Of a stretch of DNA of 64,000 bases, positions 1 to 12,300 are shown in pieces. Position numbers and translations under genes: made by a program. The stretch is taken from NCBI GenBank assembly GCA_037074705.1, contig CM073596.1:22418001-22482000 (forward strand), given 5' to 3'. The stretch's first letter is position 1; each line of letters begins with the position of its first letter. This DNA comes from Zhengitettix transpicula (Eukaryota > Arthropoda > Insecta > Orthoptera > Tetrigidae). Below the pieces are notes generated by a model. It saw only the letters and a list, made by a program, of their open reading frames with translations, had not been told where the DNA came from and made no database searches.

Positions 1-3000
1 TAATCAGATTGAGACCTATTTGTGACCAGTTGTTAAAGTGCTTCCATGAAGAAAACTATAAATGTACAACGGAAAGTTAGTAGCGTTATATGTTGTCGCT
101 CGCCGTCCTCACAATTTATCAGATGATGAGTATTCACAGTTAAAGCAAAGACAATTGCTTTTTAAAGCAGTTTATTTTCTTAAAGATTCTGTCCTTTTCG
201 TCAGTTTAGCAGCACGAATTTTTTGTTTGCGTAATGTAAAAATTCAAAATTATTTATGCATATTTCATAATTCACATCTACTAAGTTAGGAAATAGTGAT
301 TCCGTGCAGTAAGTAGTTGCTACTTACATTATTGTATTTGAAGGACGGTCTGAGTGAGGCCAGTCAGCAGACAGCCAACGATTCCCTGGTGTTCGTCACG
401 AGCCTCCCCTAGTAACACGCTTGATTGACTGCATCGCCAGCAGAAGCTCACGAGTTTCGAGGGAGAGTTTCCGTCTCACTTGCCACAACTCTCACAACAA
501 ACTTGCTCATCTCAGTCAAACGCGTTAGGGAAAGTCGAGACTACGTGGCTACTAAACGCTAATTAAGATATGATATTGTTCTCGTCTTTCACTGCCTGAT
601 TTGAAGAAGAAGATGAAGGGTGTGAAGTATAGTGAAAGACAAAACTACGATCAAGCCTTATAAGAAAGAAAGAGATAATGACACTTCGAAAGAAGAACGA
701 TTAATATTTATTCTCGAAACGTCGGACTATCACTTGTTGATAAAAGCATCTAGGTTTCTTTGGCTGGACTGAACCAAGTATATTCCTTGTATGGATTCAA
801 TTTTGAACTACGCACCTTATTTTCAGAAGAAAAAAAGGATAGCGTTATTTACTCTTTGAAACGTCGTTGCGATCAGTCTACGTGACTGTTGCCTCTATAT
901 CATATGTTAGATGACATTTATCTATAATAAACGCTTTTAAAATATTTAACCGAGTTTCGAAACGCCATGTTACAAAAATAATCACGAAGCTTTCATTTTG
1001 CCTTTTATTTTGGTAAAATATTAAAGCAATTGTTTTTATATTTGGCATCACTTTATTTTGATTTTATTGAGGTTATATTGTCGTTTATAACTAAATGTTA
1101 GTGAGCGGGTTACAATTATAACTAACCAGATGATTTTATAAAAAAGAACCAAAAAAATTTAAGTACTTTTAGCACAGAAAACCAAGTTTCTAACAGTAAA
1201 TTAATCCGTGTGTTACCAGGAAATAAAGAACCAAGTTAATTTCTTGGAATGATGAAGCTATTACAGAACGAAATTGAAATATTTTCAACCGATATTAAAA
1301 TTTCTACTGCATTAAGAATACAAAAGGAATCCAAAGTAAATAATCACCTAACGAATGATATTATTATCAATAGATTTTTATTAACAATGAAAGAAAATGT
1401 AATTAATATGTATTAATTTTAGATACAGAAGAGAATCCTGAATTACTAGTACAAAACTCTAACTCTCATATGACAATAAATCTTATATATTATCGTAAGG
1501 GAATTATACGCACTGCAGATAAATATTACGTCTAATCCATTTTTTGAATCTCAAAATTCGATGCTGTGAACTCGTTAGCTGGGCTTGAGCCTACCATCCA
1601 TTCATTTCTGATTTACGGTGGAATATATGTCAATTTCGTAGCGAAAAATGGAAGTTGTTTCAGTCGTCACTAATTTATGGCCACCTCGTTACTACGAAGG
1701 CGAAAAAATTATTAACACCATCGGCTGCCTTGCTCTCCCTTTCGCATCTGCCTTCCTATGCTATTAAAGTGGAGTGTTTCCGTCAGTAATTATGCAATAC
1801 TAAAAGTAGGCATCCTTACTGACTGTAAAAATAAATAAATTCTTGAGGACCTTAATTCAGAAAGTAGAAATTACCTTCATATAACATGTGTATTGTAGGT
1901 TGTCCATAGGAACTACATTTCCACTTTAAAAATGATTCAAGCTGCTGATAATGTATCACAAAGCTTGCGTAACGTAAGCAGGATCTCTATTTATTTTTAT
2001 ATCCCTCCCTACATTACTCCACTGCGTTTCTGTTATTCTACACCAGGAGATGTTTCATCTTCCCTCTCTCTTTCCTCGTTTCTCTGTGTCTCTTTCTATC
2101 CAGCACACTTTTATATTCTCTATATGCTAAAAAAGACTTGGGCCTATAACGGCAAAGGACTTGGGTCCTTGAATAACAAAGACATAATCAAAAATTTTCT
2201 CGCTATCTTACTATAATTTTCCTCGGTCATAGTTTTATATTGACGAATACAAAAAAATTATCTTTATTAATTTTAAAATTACAATATAATAAAATTTATT
2301 AAAAATAAATATTTTCCTAGAAATAAAGTCTAAAATGTTACCAATTATAACAAACGCATAGATAGCTTGTAATATTGTGATTGAAAATCCAAATAACAAA
2401 ATATATATTGATTATGCAGTACACCATTCAACATCGAGAAATTAGTAAGGTGAGGTAAATTAATTCACATTAATTTATTTATATACACATTCATTGATGA
2501 TTTTCACTTCATGCAAGGACTCAACCAAGAACTCTCATTTATTCCACGTTAGGCGTCGAAATTAGATAAGAAAATTATTTTCTGAGGATATCGTAGTTTA
2601 TAAATGCGTTGGAAAGATGATACTCGAGTTACCCAACTAAATATTTTGATTTCGACGCCTTACTAGTGACATGGCAAATTCTTTTATGAGCATTCAACAG
2701 TCTGAGGACTCTGTGGGATGCTGAAGAGTCCTTCAACTTTGGCACGTCGCCCGCTCTCCGGGGGGCGCCAACGCGCACCTCCTGTCAACAATGTTCTGTT
2801 GCGTTTCCTCCTCGTACCGTAATTTAATCTTGGCATCGGTGGTGGCCCATTTGTCACAGCAGGCTGCCATGATAAATTATTAATCTGGCGCCGCGGCTAG
2901 TTGGTTGTGTGTGCGTTCGGCAAACAAGAGAGACAGAGACGGTCGCGGGGGCGGCAACGAGATATGGCACGACCAAGAATTAAACTCTTCTATATAACAG

Positions 3001-3084
3001 GGGCTGGAATAAATTTTCTCTTACAAAGCTCTCGCATTATGTACTATCACACTTCTAAAAAATATCGGCGGCCAACTAAACACG
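1..3084. other. AT-rich noncoding DNA with retroposon scrap
   Basis: No exon is recognisable on either strand; open frames are short, AT-driven and end without splice-compatible coding content. A fragment at about 1715-1775 resembles the 3' part of the dispersed poly-A retroposon described at 46775 and 61500 (shared phrase CCTTCCTATGCTATTAAAG). A GC-balanced island at about 2700-2960 stands out from its surroundings but carries no convincing reading frame. Confidence 0.6.
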
Positions 3085-3248
3085 ATTCAATGAAAAAATT
3101 TACGTGTGATAGAAAATAATGATTAAGAAAGATAGCCAATACAGACAAAAAAAGGGTAATATAAATACCACACAACGTTTCTGGGATCCTTGTGCCTTTC
3201 GTCAGGTGCTAAGAAAAGCCTAGAGAAACACAACTGCACTGGTCAGTT
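3085..3248 (-). repeat. Dispersed repeat with hammerhead-like core (single arm)
   Basis: This stretch is nearly the same as 3786-3951, showing a dispersed repeat. Read on the minus strand it contains CTGACGA, a short GG...CC stem-loop (around GGCACAAGGATCC), then GAAACGTTGTG, the order of the catalytic core of a hammerhead ribozyme. Helix II starts with unpaired A residues, so activity is doubtful. Related copies are at 3786-4047 and 49925-50250. Hammerheads are known in Penelope-like retroelements; linking this copy to them is inference. Confidence 0.6.
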
Positions 3249-3785
3249 GACAACACTCAAAAGCGACGGAAACGCAACGACAATGGGAGAGCCGAAGGGT
3301 TGGCGTAACAAGGGAGTAACGACAATGGGAAAACAGGGTTTAGCGTAATAATAAGGGATCATAGCAATTATTGAGTTTAATAGTGTATGTTTGTACATTA
3401 ATAGCTGTGATGTTGGATTTAATGTGAAGCATCTGTGAAATGAGTCTGGTGTCAATGTCCAAAATCTTAGCATTTTGCCATCAAATGTATGTTTAGAACT
3501 GTTTATATGTTTGGATACTACAGATTGTTTATCAATGGGAAGTTTGATATTAGATATATATGACTAAGACAATCTGAAGTATACCCATTTTTAATTGTAC
3601 TATACTATATGAACTAAATTTATTATCCACATATCAGATATTTTATTTTTGTGCATTAAATAATTACAGAAAAATGTTAAATAATAAACCATAAGCGTTG
3701 TGGGCTCCCATTGAATTATATATTACACATACACGCCATAATATTATTATACAAAAGTAATCAAATTGTACCTTAGGTATTTATC
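3249..3785. other. Noncoding spacer between two repeat copies
   Basis: AT-rich sequence between the single-arm copy and the foldback copy of the same repeat. No supported gene; the minus-strand open frame here is made of simple composition and has no recognisable domain. Confidence 0.5.
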
Positions 3786-4047
3786 AGATGAAAAAATTTA
3801 CGTCTGATTGAAAATAATGAATAATAAGGTTAGCCAATACAGACAAAAAAAGGTAATATAAGTACCACACAACGTTTCTGGGATCCTTGTTCCTTTCGTC
3901 AGGTGCTAAGAAGAGCCTAGAGAAACACAACTGCACTGGTCAGTTGAGCCCTGACCAAAGGGACAAGGATCCCAGAAACGTTGTGTGGTATTTATATTAC
4001 CTTTTTTGTCTGCATTGGCTATTTTTATTATTCATTATTTATCAGAT
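3786..4047. repeat. Foldback (palindromic) repeat, hammerhead-like arms
   Basis: The left arm (about 3829-3903) and right arm (about 3953-4028) are reverse complements over roughly 75 bases and flank a loop of about 50 bases. Each arm carries AAACGTTGTGTGG next to a GGATCC-centred small hairpin and a CTGACGA/CTGACCA box, the same layout as at 3085-3248. The head-to-head arrangement could fold into a long cruciform or hairpin RNA. No protein is encoded. Confidence 0.75.
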
Positions 4048-7000
4048 AGTTAAACAATATGTTACAACATATTGGTTAGAAAGAAAAATTGTCAAAGTAA
4101 CAGATAAAGACATGAATTCTTTCTTGTACTTAAAACTGAACCATAATAATGATGCTGAAAGGATTTTTGCAGGAACTCTAGTGGCTGAGACGAATTCTAT
4201 GAAATGTTAAATTCCCACAACAATCGGGTAGGAAGTTATCAAAATATGTTTTCGTACAGCGTACCGGTATAAATAAAGACAAAGACTGTCACACACTAAG
4301 CAGAGAAATGTAAAGGTCCCCTTGATATCTGTAAATAAGTCTACTGTTATTCACTTTCGAAAGAGGGTTAGAAGTTAAATGTTTGGAACAGAATCGTGTC
4401 CAACCAATCTATCATTCGCGAAAATGTAAGGGGAGTGGCTCGATTTAATTTTTTCATCATAAAACTTGACTATTTATTTCAGCAGTCACCTTAATGTGCT
4501 GAAGCTTTCGTCGGGACTGCTGCCCTTCACAAGTACACTCGGCCTGAGGCATCAGGGAAAGGGGTTTGTGTTTGTGTGTATTATTTGCGGCATCGGGGGG
4601 TTGTTTGTATTCGCACACCCCCTAAAACCCTTTGCGAACTGAAACCACCCAGTCACGTGTCGCGTCACGGAAAGCTTTTGTCCCCTACACGTTCGCCCTT
4701 TAGCCACTTAAGCAGAGATAAGGGACACCCGCAGGCTGAAGGGCGAAGGGTGGCTAACGAGGGCAGGGTTCAATGGCAGCCCCGTAATAACCGCACACGA
4801 TACCAATCGCTGTGTCGAAACATGAACCACTGGTAATTGCGCCAGGTTCATTATTTCCGGCGGTAGGAATAAGGCTCAAACGGTCTATCATCTCATTCCG
4901 CGAGGCCACAACCTGCTTACTATCCCTCCAAAACTACAAACAACCTCTCAAATTTCGAATTTTTGGGGGGGAATTGAACCAATTTACGTTTGTCATATCG
5001 GGCGACACTTTAGAAAGTAACTACAATAAGGAAATTACTCTAATTAAATAAAAAGAGTATATCAGAATTTCGTTTCACACAGCCATTTAAATAATATAAA
5101 AAATTCAGATAATATAACACCCAAACAATTATCTCTGCACCTATATTATTGTATATGTATGGTATATAGCCCCGAAATAATTTTCTCTCTTAATAAACAG
5201 TATTTGTATAGAATATTTTAATTTATAATATTACTTATTACTTAAAATTTACCTCAGAACATACGAAATAATCTCCGAATTAAAAACATTATTTCTTAGT
5301 AACGAATATATTTAAATATACGAAATCGTATCAGAAAAAGCCGAATTATATCAATATTAACAATTTCGATTCTGAAATAGCAATAATATATCTAAATTAA
5401 TAAGTTCACTCTGAAAGAAAAACATAAATAGATATTTGATTTGAGTTCACAATTAGTGCTAAAAAAATTTCTGACAAAATAATACAATATTTAAATAGTT
5501 TCTTGACAAAGTTATAAATCTCGATTCTAAATGTCAATAATTCACTCGCATTCAAAAGTAATTTTGTAAGTGAAAATCCCCTTACATGCCGTCAATCAGA
5601 AAAATGCGCAGTATCAAACGAAAGCTTTACGCTCTCAACGTGAAATCTCTTGAAGAGTTCCGAAAATTTCTATAGCTCCGTCGCTATCTCAGTAATAGAC
5701 ATGGTAAACTTTTTCAATAACGTTGCCTATGAATATGTTTTTAAACTGATTACATTTTTGTACCCAAAAATAAGACTTAAAGACTACTTTATAATCATGG
5801 TCTTAGCTCAAAGTCAGAATCAATTCATTTCTCCATAACTTTTCAATGAGATTTTTGCAGCAAAAAGTTCAATTCCTGAATCAAATATCAAATTTATTGA
5901 TAGTTTATGGTCTTGTTAATCACAAAAATTTCACATTGGTATTATTGATGGTGGTATATTTAAATACGTATTAGGCAGTTACTTAAGGGATCCAGAGGAA
6001 AATCTCTTCGAAGCCAACAAATCCGGTTTAGCTCACTTTGAGAGATGTAAGAAGCAAAGTAAAATATTTAATGGAAGATCTAAAGCTTTGAATACAAAGA
6101 GATCCTTGAAGTGAGTATATATTCATCATCTCATAGGCCTTTCAACACAAGCTTTGAGAAAGTTGTAAGACAGGCTGGTCTGAAACATGAACAGTGGGTG
6201 GAGCAGTATTATATAACTAATATACGAATTTCTTTCTCGAAAAGATTATATGTATCCTTTCAGTTATGATTTTGAAATTTACAGAAATATTTTGATTTTG
6301 TTCGGGAGACTTGATTCGTAACCAAAGTATTTTGCCTACTTTCCAAAATTCTGACGAGCTTCTTTTATGTCACATTAATGTCTTTGATGATGCAAGATTT
6401 TATGTTCCCAGAGCAATTATCTCGAATGAATAGCAGAGAAGGAAATTTTCACCCGGGAAGGCGATAAAAGGTCTTTACTGTCATTGCCGTTTCTGCTTGA
6501 TCTTATTGACTTGATTATTAATGAACCATTTCGCGTGACGTTCAAGTTCCTCAGGGGCGTTTCCGCGCTCCAAACTGTTTTATAAGCCACTGATACAACT
6601 TGAGCCATTAGCTATACATTTTAATATCATTTTCCCCCTCACGCTCACGTTCATGGTGAATTTTCAACAGCAACGCAGCTCCTTCCCTTCCCGTTACTAT
6701 AATCTTGTCTATTTATTTCTTCAATTATTAAATTTCATGTCCTTGTTCATCCCTAGTATTTTAATGAGTTTCTATATTTCACTACATTTTTTTTACTTTA
6801 ATCTGTTTGAAATAATTCTTATTCTACACTTCATCTTTACTATTCCCCACATCACATAAAATCAAATGTCTGTAAAAACCATCTAAAAGAATGCTAAACT
6901 ATTGTCAATACGAATGGCATGAAAATGTTTCGAACATTAACAATTTAGGATAAGATAATATTACTTTATTGCGTTTGTGTAACTGTAACTCTAAAACAAT

Positions 7001-7198
7001 CAACTTACAATTATTAAATTGGGAATACATTGTAGTTATTTCGAACTTTAATTTATCTCAATAATAATAATGATTCAGCTACTTAATCTCTGAAGGAAAA
7101 TAGCAATTGTTTACTGTTCCAAAGGTTGCTCCATCACTCCATCTTTCCATTTTTCCATTTAAAATACGTCCTTCGCTATCAAAATATCTTAATTCTCT
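4048..7198. other. Noncoding region
   Basis: No exon supported. Positions about 4556-4850 form a GC-rich island in an otherwise AT-rich stretch. About 5080-5560 is a degenerate run of short phrases resembling 'gaataat..tatctctga', similar in style to the arrays at 7199-7440 and 31400-32240. Confidence 0.5.
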
Positions 7199-7440
7199 TT
7201 ACCATTCTCCTTTCTTATATTTCTCCTCCAAAATAATAAAATGGAACACCCGAATTATTCCTGAATTAACAATATAGTCAATATTATCCCTGAACTGAAA
7301 ATTTGACAAATATTGTCTCTGAAATACAATTATCTCAAAATTATTAATCTTATCACTGAATTGTTTAATATTAGCTCTCAATTATCAATTGTATTTCTGA
7401 ATTATCAATATTATCTTGCAATTAAAAGTATCACTTATTT
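7199..7440. repeat. Degenerate short-period array
   Basis: The phrase 'ctgaattatcaatattatc' recurs with variation about every 27-35 bases (ctgaattaacaatatagtc, ctgaactgaaaatttgac, ctgaattgtttaatatt, ctgaattatcaatattatc). The period is irregular, so this looks like an old, eroded tandem repeat rather than a fresh satellite. Confidence 0.5.
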
Positions 7441-9040
7441 AACGGAACAATGATTGGGGATTTTTAAGAGAGACCTAATACGCAGTCTATTCTAGAATTC
7501 TATGACAAAATTGTGATCACATACAACACTATAAGGGATATTTTTATATAAAATTGAATTTTGAGGAGTAATGAAGATGAATAATTAAAGAAAATAAATA
7601 AATCATGAAACTGTATACCTCGTAGTATACTTTCCAGCTTTATAATCCCTTTAATAGCATAGGAAGGGATTTGAAAGGGTAGATGCGGAAGGGTAGAGGA
7701 ACGTAGCCAAGGGTTAACTGGGGACCACGGGCTGTAGCATTCGCCTAAAAGTGATGTAATGATATAAACGTTTGTCCTGCTTTCTATTACTTATTTCTAG
7801 AAAAAACAAAGGAATAGTATCGCAATAATAATATATTAAATAATTATTAGTTTATATAATTTATATAAAGCACTTTGAAAGAATTAAAGCCGGAATATTA
7901 TTTAGTAGCTTTTTATTATTAATCTTGTTCTTTTGTCATAAGTCGAGTATTGCTGAAGAACGGAGTTGAATTTATTTTTCTTGTGTCTTTGTTTCACTCT
8001 TTCATAATTCATAATACGACAATGGAATACCCTATAACATACAATTGTAGACTAACTTAAAAATCAGAATGATAGAACGTAGTAATCATATGTTGCGAAG
8101 TTATGGTAAGTATAACGACTGTCGGTGATCATCTTTGTGAAGTTAAATTTTCACATTAGCAACGCAGTCAGGGAAGTCCTCCAGGGATTCAAAACTCCGG
8201 AGAAATTACCTTCCCCCCCAAGTGGTTAGTCGAAGATATACTTGTAGCGTTTCGTAAAAAGGGCGGCTCTCAGCTCATCAATTATTTCGTCAGCGTGGCT
8301 CACAATTTACGGTTTCTTTTTTATACTCCTTAGACCCAACTCCTGTGTCTTTGGTGTTGCGAAAATGGAATTCTGGCTTGTTGAATAGCTGTTTAATTGA
8401 CCGTGACGTTAATTTGGATAACGAAGGCGAGCGTTTCTGATGTAATGCTCCGTGACCCAAATAACACGCCCGTCGAGCAAGAATCGCTTATATAATAACA
8501 TCAGTTTTAATTTAGATACGAGGAAGATACGTCCTTTGAGAGTTACTCGTATACAGACTAATAGCGTCTCATCAGCGGCCAGATTACCTGTTCGAAAGGT
8601 AATCAGATTAAGGGAACTGATGAACAGAATATATATATTGTGTTTATGTTCTGATTTCGATGACGATTTTGCCTGAAATTAAAAATAAAAATATTTGCGT
8701 AAAAACTTACACGAGACAAATTAAACAATATGTAGTTAATGGAGAATAAATTATTTTTCTTTATAGAAGAAACCAAAATTTCGAGTATTCATAAAGAAGT
8801 CTTATTAAACAGATATAAATTATTCAGTTGTATTTCATGGTTTATATAGCCTAACCATTACATTATTATTCAAGCAATAGAAACAGTGAAAGCTTAAGAT
8901 TACAATGCGACAATTTCAATTTAGAAATTAGTAATTTATTCATCGCTATTAATTATTTCATTGATATACTAGATTTTGGAGTAATTCTTCGCTATCTTTT
9001 CGTGGCAGTGGCAAGCTACATAGTGGTCATCCACGTGGTG
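7441..9040. other. Noncoding region with retroposon fragment
   Basis: About 7645-7760 is a minus-strand fragment of the poly-A retroposon (phrases CTTTAATAGCATAGGAAGGG and GGGTAGAGGAACGTAGCC). Nothing else is recognisable. Confidence 0.55.
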
Positions 9041-9300
9041 GCCTCTCCCGTTTAACAGCATACGAAGGAATTCGAAAGGAGGAATGCAACCAAGGATAAT
9101 TTAGAGCCCCCTGTATATGAGTAAGGATTTTTTTCTATATTCGTTTAAAAGTGATACAGGAAAAACACAAGAAAACCTGCATAAGGTTTGTCGGGCACGT
9201 GGTACTTGCCCGACGCCCTTTCGATGACGAGAGTGGGATTCTTGATGGGACGCAGCATAACCTTTTCCATGCATTTATCAGATTATGAAGCAGCTGGCTG
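9041..9300 (-). repeat. Decayed poly-A retroposon fragment
   Basis: Diverged minus-strand copy of the element best preserved at 61500-61985. Shared landmarks in order are 'agcatacgaaggaattcgaaagg', 'gtcgggcacgtggtacttg', 'cgccctttcgatgacgagag' and 'gcagctggctgactattc'. It lacks the tail and carries many substitutions and deletions. Confidence 0.55.
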
Positions 9301-12300
9301 ACTATTCTTTCAACTGAGAGAGATTAATAGGAAATGTATGTGGGAACCTTCGCGTTAACAGCTGTAGCGTGGTTGCTTCTGATTTTGGCTCGGGCATTTA
9401 TGAGCAGATATTTTGCAAGTCAGTAGCGCTGAAATTTTTGACCAGAAACGTCATGCCTAAGCGTTTTCCAATTAGTGCTACTTGTACGTTTAATATGAAG
9501 TATGAAGCCAAACAAAATACCATCTAATTTTTTTTTGGCACATTTTATATGGATGACGCAGTACTAAAATTTAGCTACAGACTGAACAATAGATCCAGGA
9601 ATACCATATATTTGGTCTACTGCGGTTTATTGAATCAAAATTTATTCTCCTTTCTGTTTCAAAGCGTTCACGTTAACTACCTATCTTTTAGTTTAGTAAA
9701 AAAATTAATGCAATTAAAATTATTTAAAGACTTTTTCTATTTTGTTCCTCTTACTACCGTAATATTGTTCTCACATTACTATTAATATGCCACTTAAAAT
9801 TGGCCATTTACTTACAAAACATCCCTAAAGAGAAACGGATGGAACCGTCGTCTAAGTCAAAACACAATGAGCACTTCAAATGAAGAAATTGGGTTCACGG
9901 ATAATCAACCAACGTGAAATTTTTTCAATAACTGAGATTCAAAATATTAAATAGCTATTTATAGATATAGTTAACTATAATTAAGGTCGTTGGTTTCATA
10001 TTTTATTTCTCAATTATAATAAAACTAGTTATTAAGTTTAAGAATTCAGAGGTAAACATAGAATGGGAATTAAACATTTCGCGGACCGTTCAATTCTTAA
10101 ATTAGAGTAGGAGTAGGATTAAATTTATTCTGTTGATTTCCGTTGATATTCATTCATATACTTGATCTCAGGAGATATGTAATTGGATACACGAATTGAA
10201 CGTAATCACTAGTCATCAGACATATTAAGGAACGGAGCTGTAATTGAGAGCTTGTTTGCCCTTCGGCAGCGAATATCTTGAGGTCTAAGCAAATGCCATG
10301 GCTCCTGATGGACTTTCCGTGTTCCGAATGAAGCTGTAATTCGTAGCCTAGCAACGACCCTTCCACATTGTTAAGCTGTTTTGTCTTTCACCGACATGAC
10401 AAGCCTTAACGAAGCCTTTCAACACAGAATAGGTAATAAATAAGGGACTTCATTAACTCCAAAGTAACCACTATTATATCAACAAATGTTTCCTCATAAA
10501 CTAACTACATTGAAATATTTGTATTTCATATATTAAAATTTATATTCTGTTTATAATTTATTTTAATATCCTCACAAACTACATAATATATTAAACCAAC
10601 TCGCACTTTATACCTTCATATTCATACGTTTTATGTGAATGTATATAAATCATTTAAACCAGTAAAATTGTAATCAAATAATTGAGTTTGAAACATAATA
10701 CACATTTACATTTTGTTACAATCTTTATGAATTTTTTTAGAATCGAACAGAAGAGAAATAAATTAATCGATTTGAACTGAATACCAAAATTGAGGAAAAA
10801 CAATTATTTTAAGATCTGGAGAATATTTATGTCTTCAGTATACTATTAAATACAAAATGAATTTAGCAGGCAGTAAAATAATATTTAAATAAATATATTT
10901 AGCGCCAAACAAAGAACTTACAATATTTAGTCATATACTGATTTAAGTAGTCAGTATAAATATAATATAATTCTCTTCCTGATTCAATATCGTGAATTAT
11001 ATATTTCAATGCTTAAAATATTTAAATAAAAAAGGAATTTTAATTACTTTAAAGACTATTTTATTGACATAAAATGCAACATCGAAAAGAAGCATCTTTC
11101 CTTTTCCGTTGTTGGAACACAATTGTACATATGCTATATGTCATACGTTCTAAACTGAGTTGATAACTTATATCATCACAAACCTTAATGTATTTTTGTA
11201 ATTAACATTTTAAAATCCAGATGGAAATATTGTGTTGTTATTTATACAATGTATTATTGGACGTAGATTAATAAATTTGATTGAAATAGTCGTTAAAGTG
11301 ACCTTCAACGTTCTCTCATATATTTCAGGAAATATATTTCACACTATAAGCAGCAAGTGCAGATTTTGGAATGTTTTTCCAAATATAACTTGTGTTTTAG
11401 TTGAAGTCACATTTTTAAGGTTTACCAACATTTTTGGGCAGATAATAATTTTCCATTTTATGTCGATTTTATAAATTGAAACTTTGATTACAAACTCGTT
11501 TTTTATTGATAAAGTCGTTCTATTTAAAGTTTAAGTATTTTTATTCTATGTGCATTCACATAAAACATAAGTAGAGGTAACATTTTCTTCTTGGCAAAGC
11601 GATGATCTTTTAAAAATCTATTCGGTCAATCATGTCTGTAGTAGCCAGATTTGAATACTCTCACGTCCAAAACATAAATTAAAATGGCGCGAACTAATTT
11701 GTGAGTCAAGACATTTATTTCACTTTTTAATTTGCCAGCATGAAAACGTAAGCATTGTACCATTTTTCTGACATCTTTGAATGCTTTGGGCCATTTTTAT
11801 TATAATATTTTCTCACACATGGAGTTACTTTGGAATAAAAAAAAGTTAAATAAGCTTTTGATATTCTTATTGAATTTAAAAGTTTCAGAGGAGCAATCTG
11901 TTGAATAATCTAACCGCCAGAGGTGAAGAAAACTGACCAAGAGAACTTGACAACACTGGATTGAACGAGTGCATTGGCAATAAAAATAAAAGTACTAACG
12001 CTGGATCTTTAAATGCTTATACTTGTTTGTTGTACACGAGAAGATTGTCCGTTCCACTACAGTTATATCGCTTGAATGTTCTGAGAGGAGAAAGCAAAAG
12101 AGGCACTGACGTTTAAGGACGAATTAGAATCTAAAGGATACCAGGTAATGTACTTATTCATAAACATATAAATATAAATCAGCCTATTCTGAGGTGGGGA
12201 AGCTTAAGAATCGATTTGAGGGAATTTTGTCCTGTTGAAAGAAGACGATGATAGCTAGTGAGTATTTGAGTTCGCGTGTGTAGTCAGGAAGTTTTTCGTG

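Noticed and set aside
4556..4850. Coding frame in a GC-rich island
   Set aside because: The 86-codon frame has no similarity, no splice-consistent ends and low-complexity composition.
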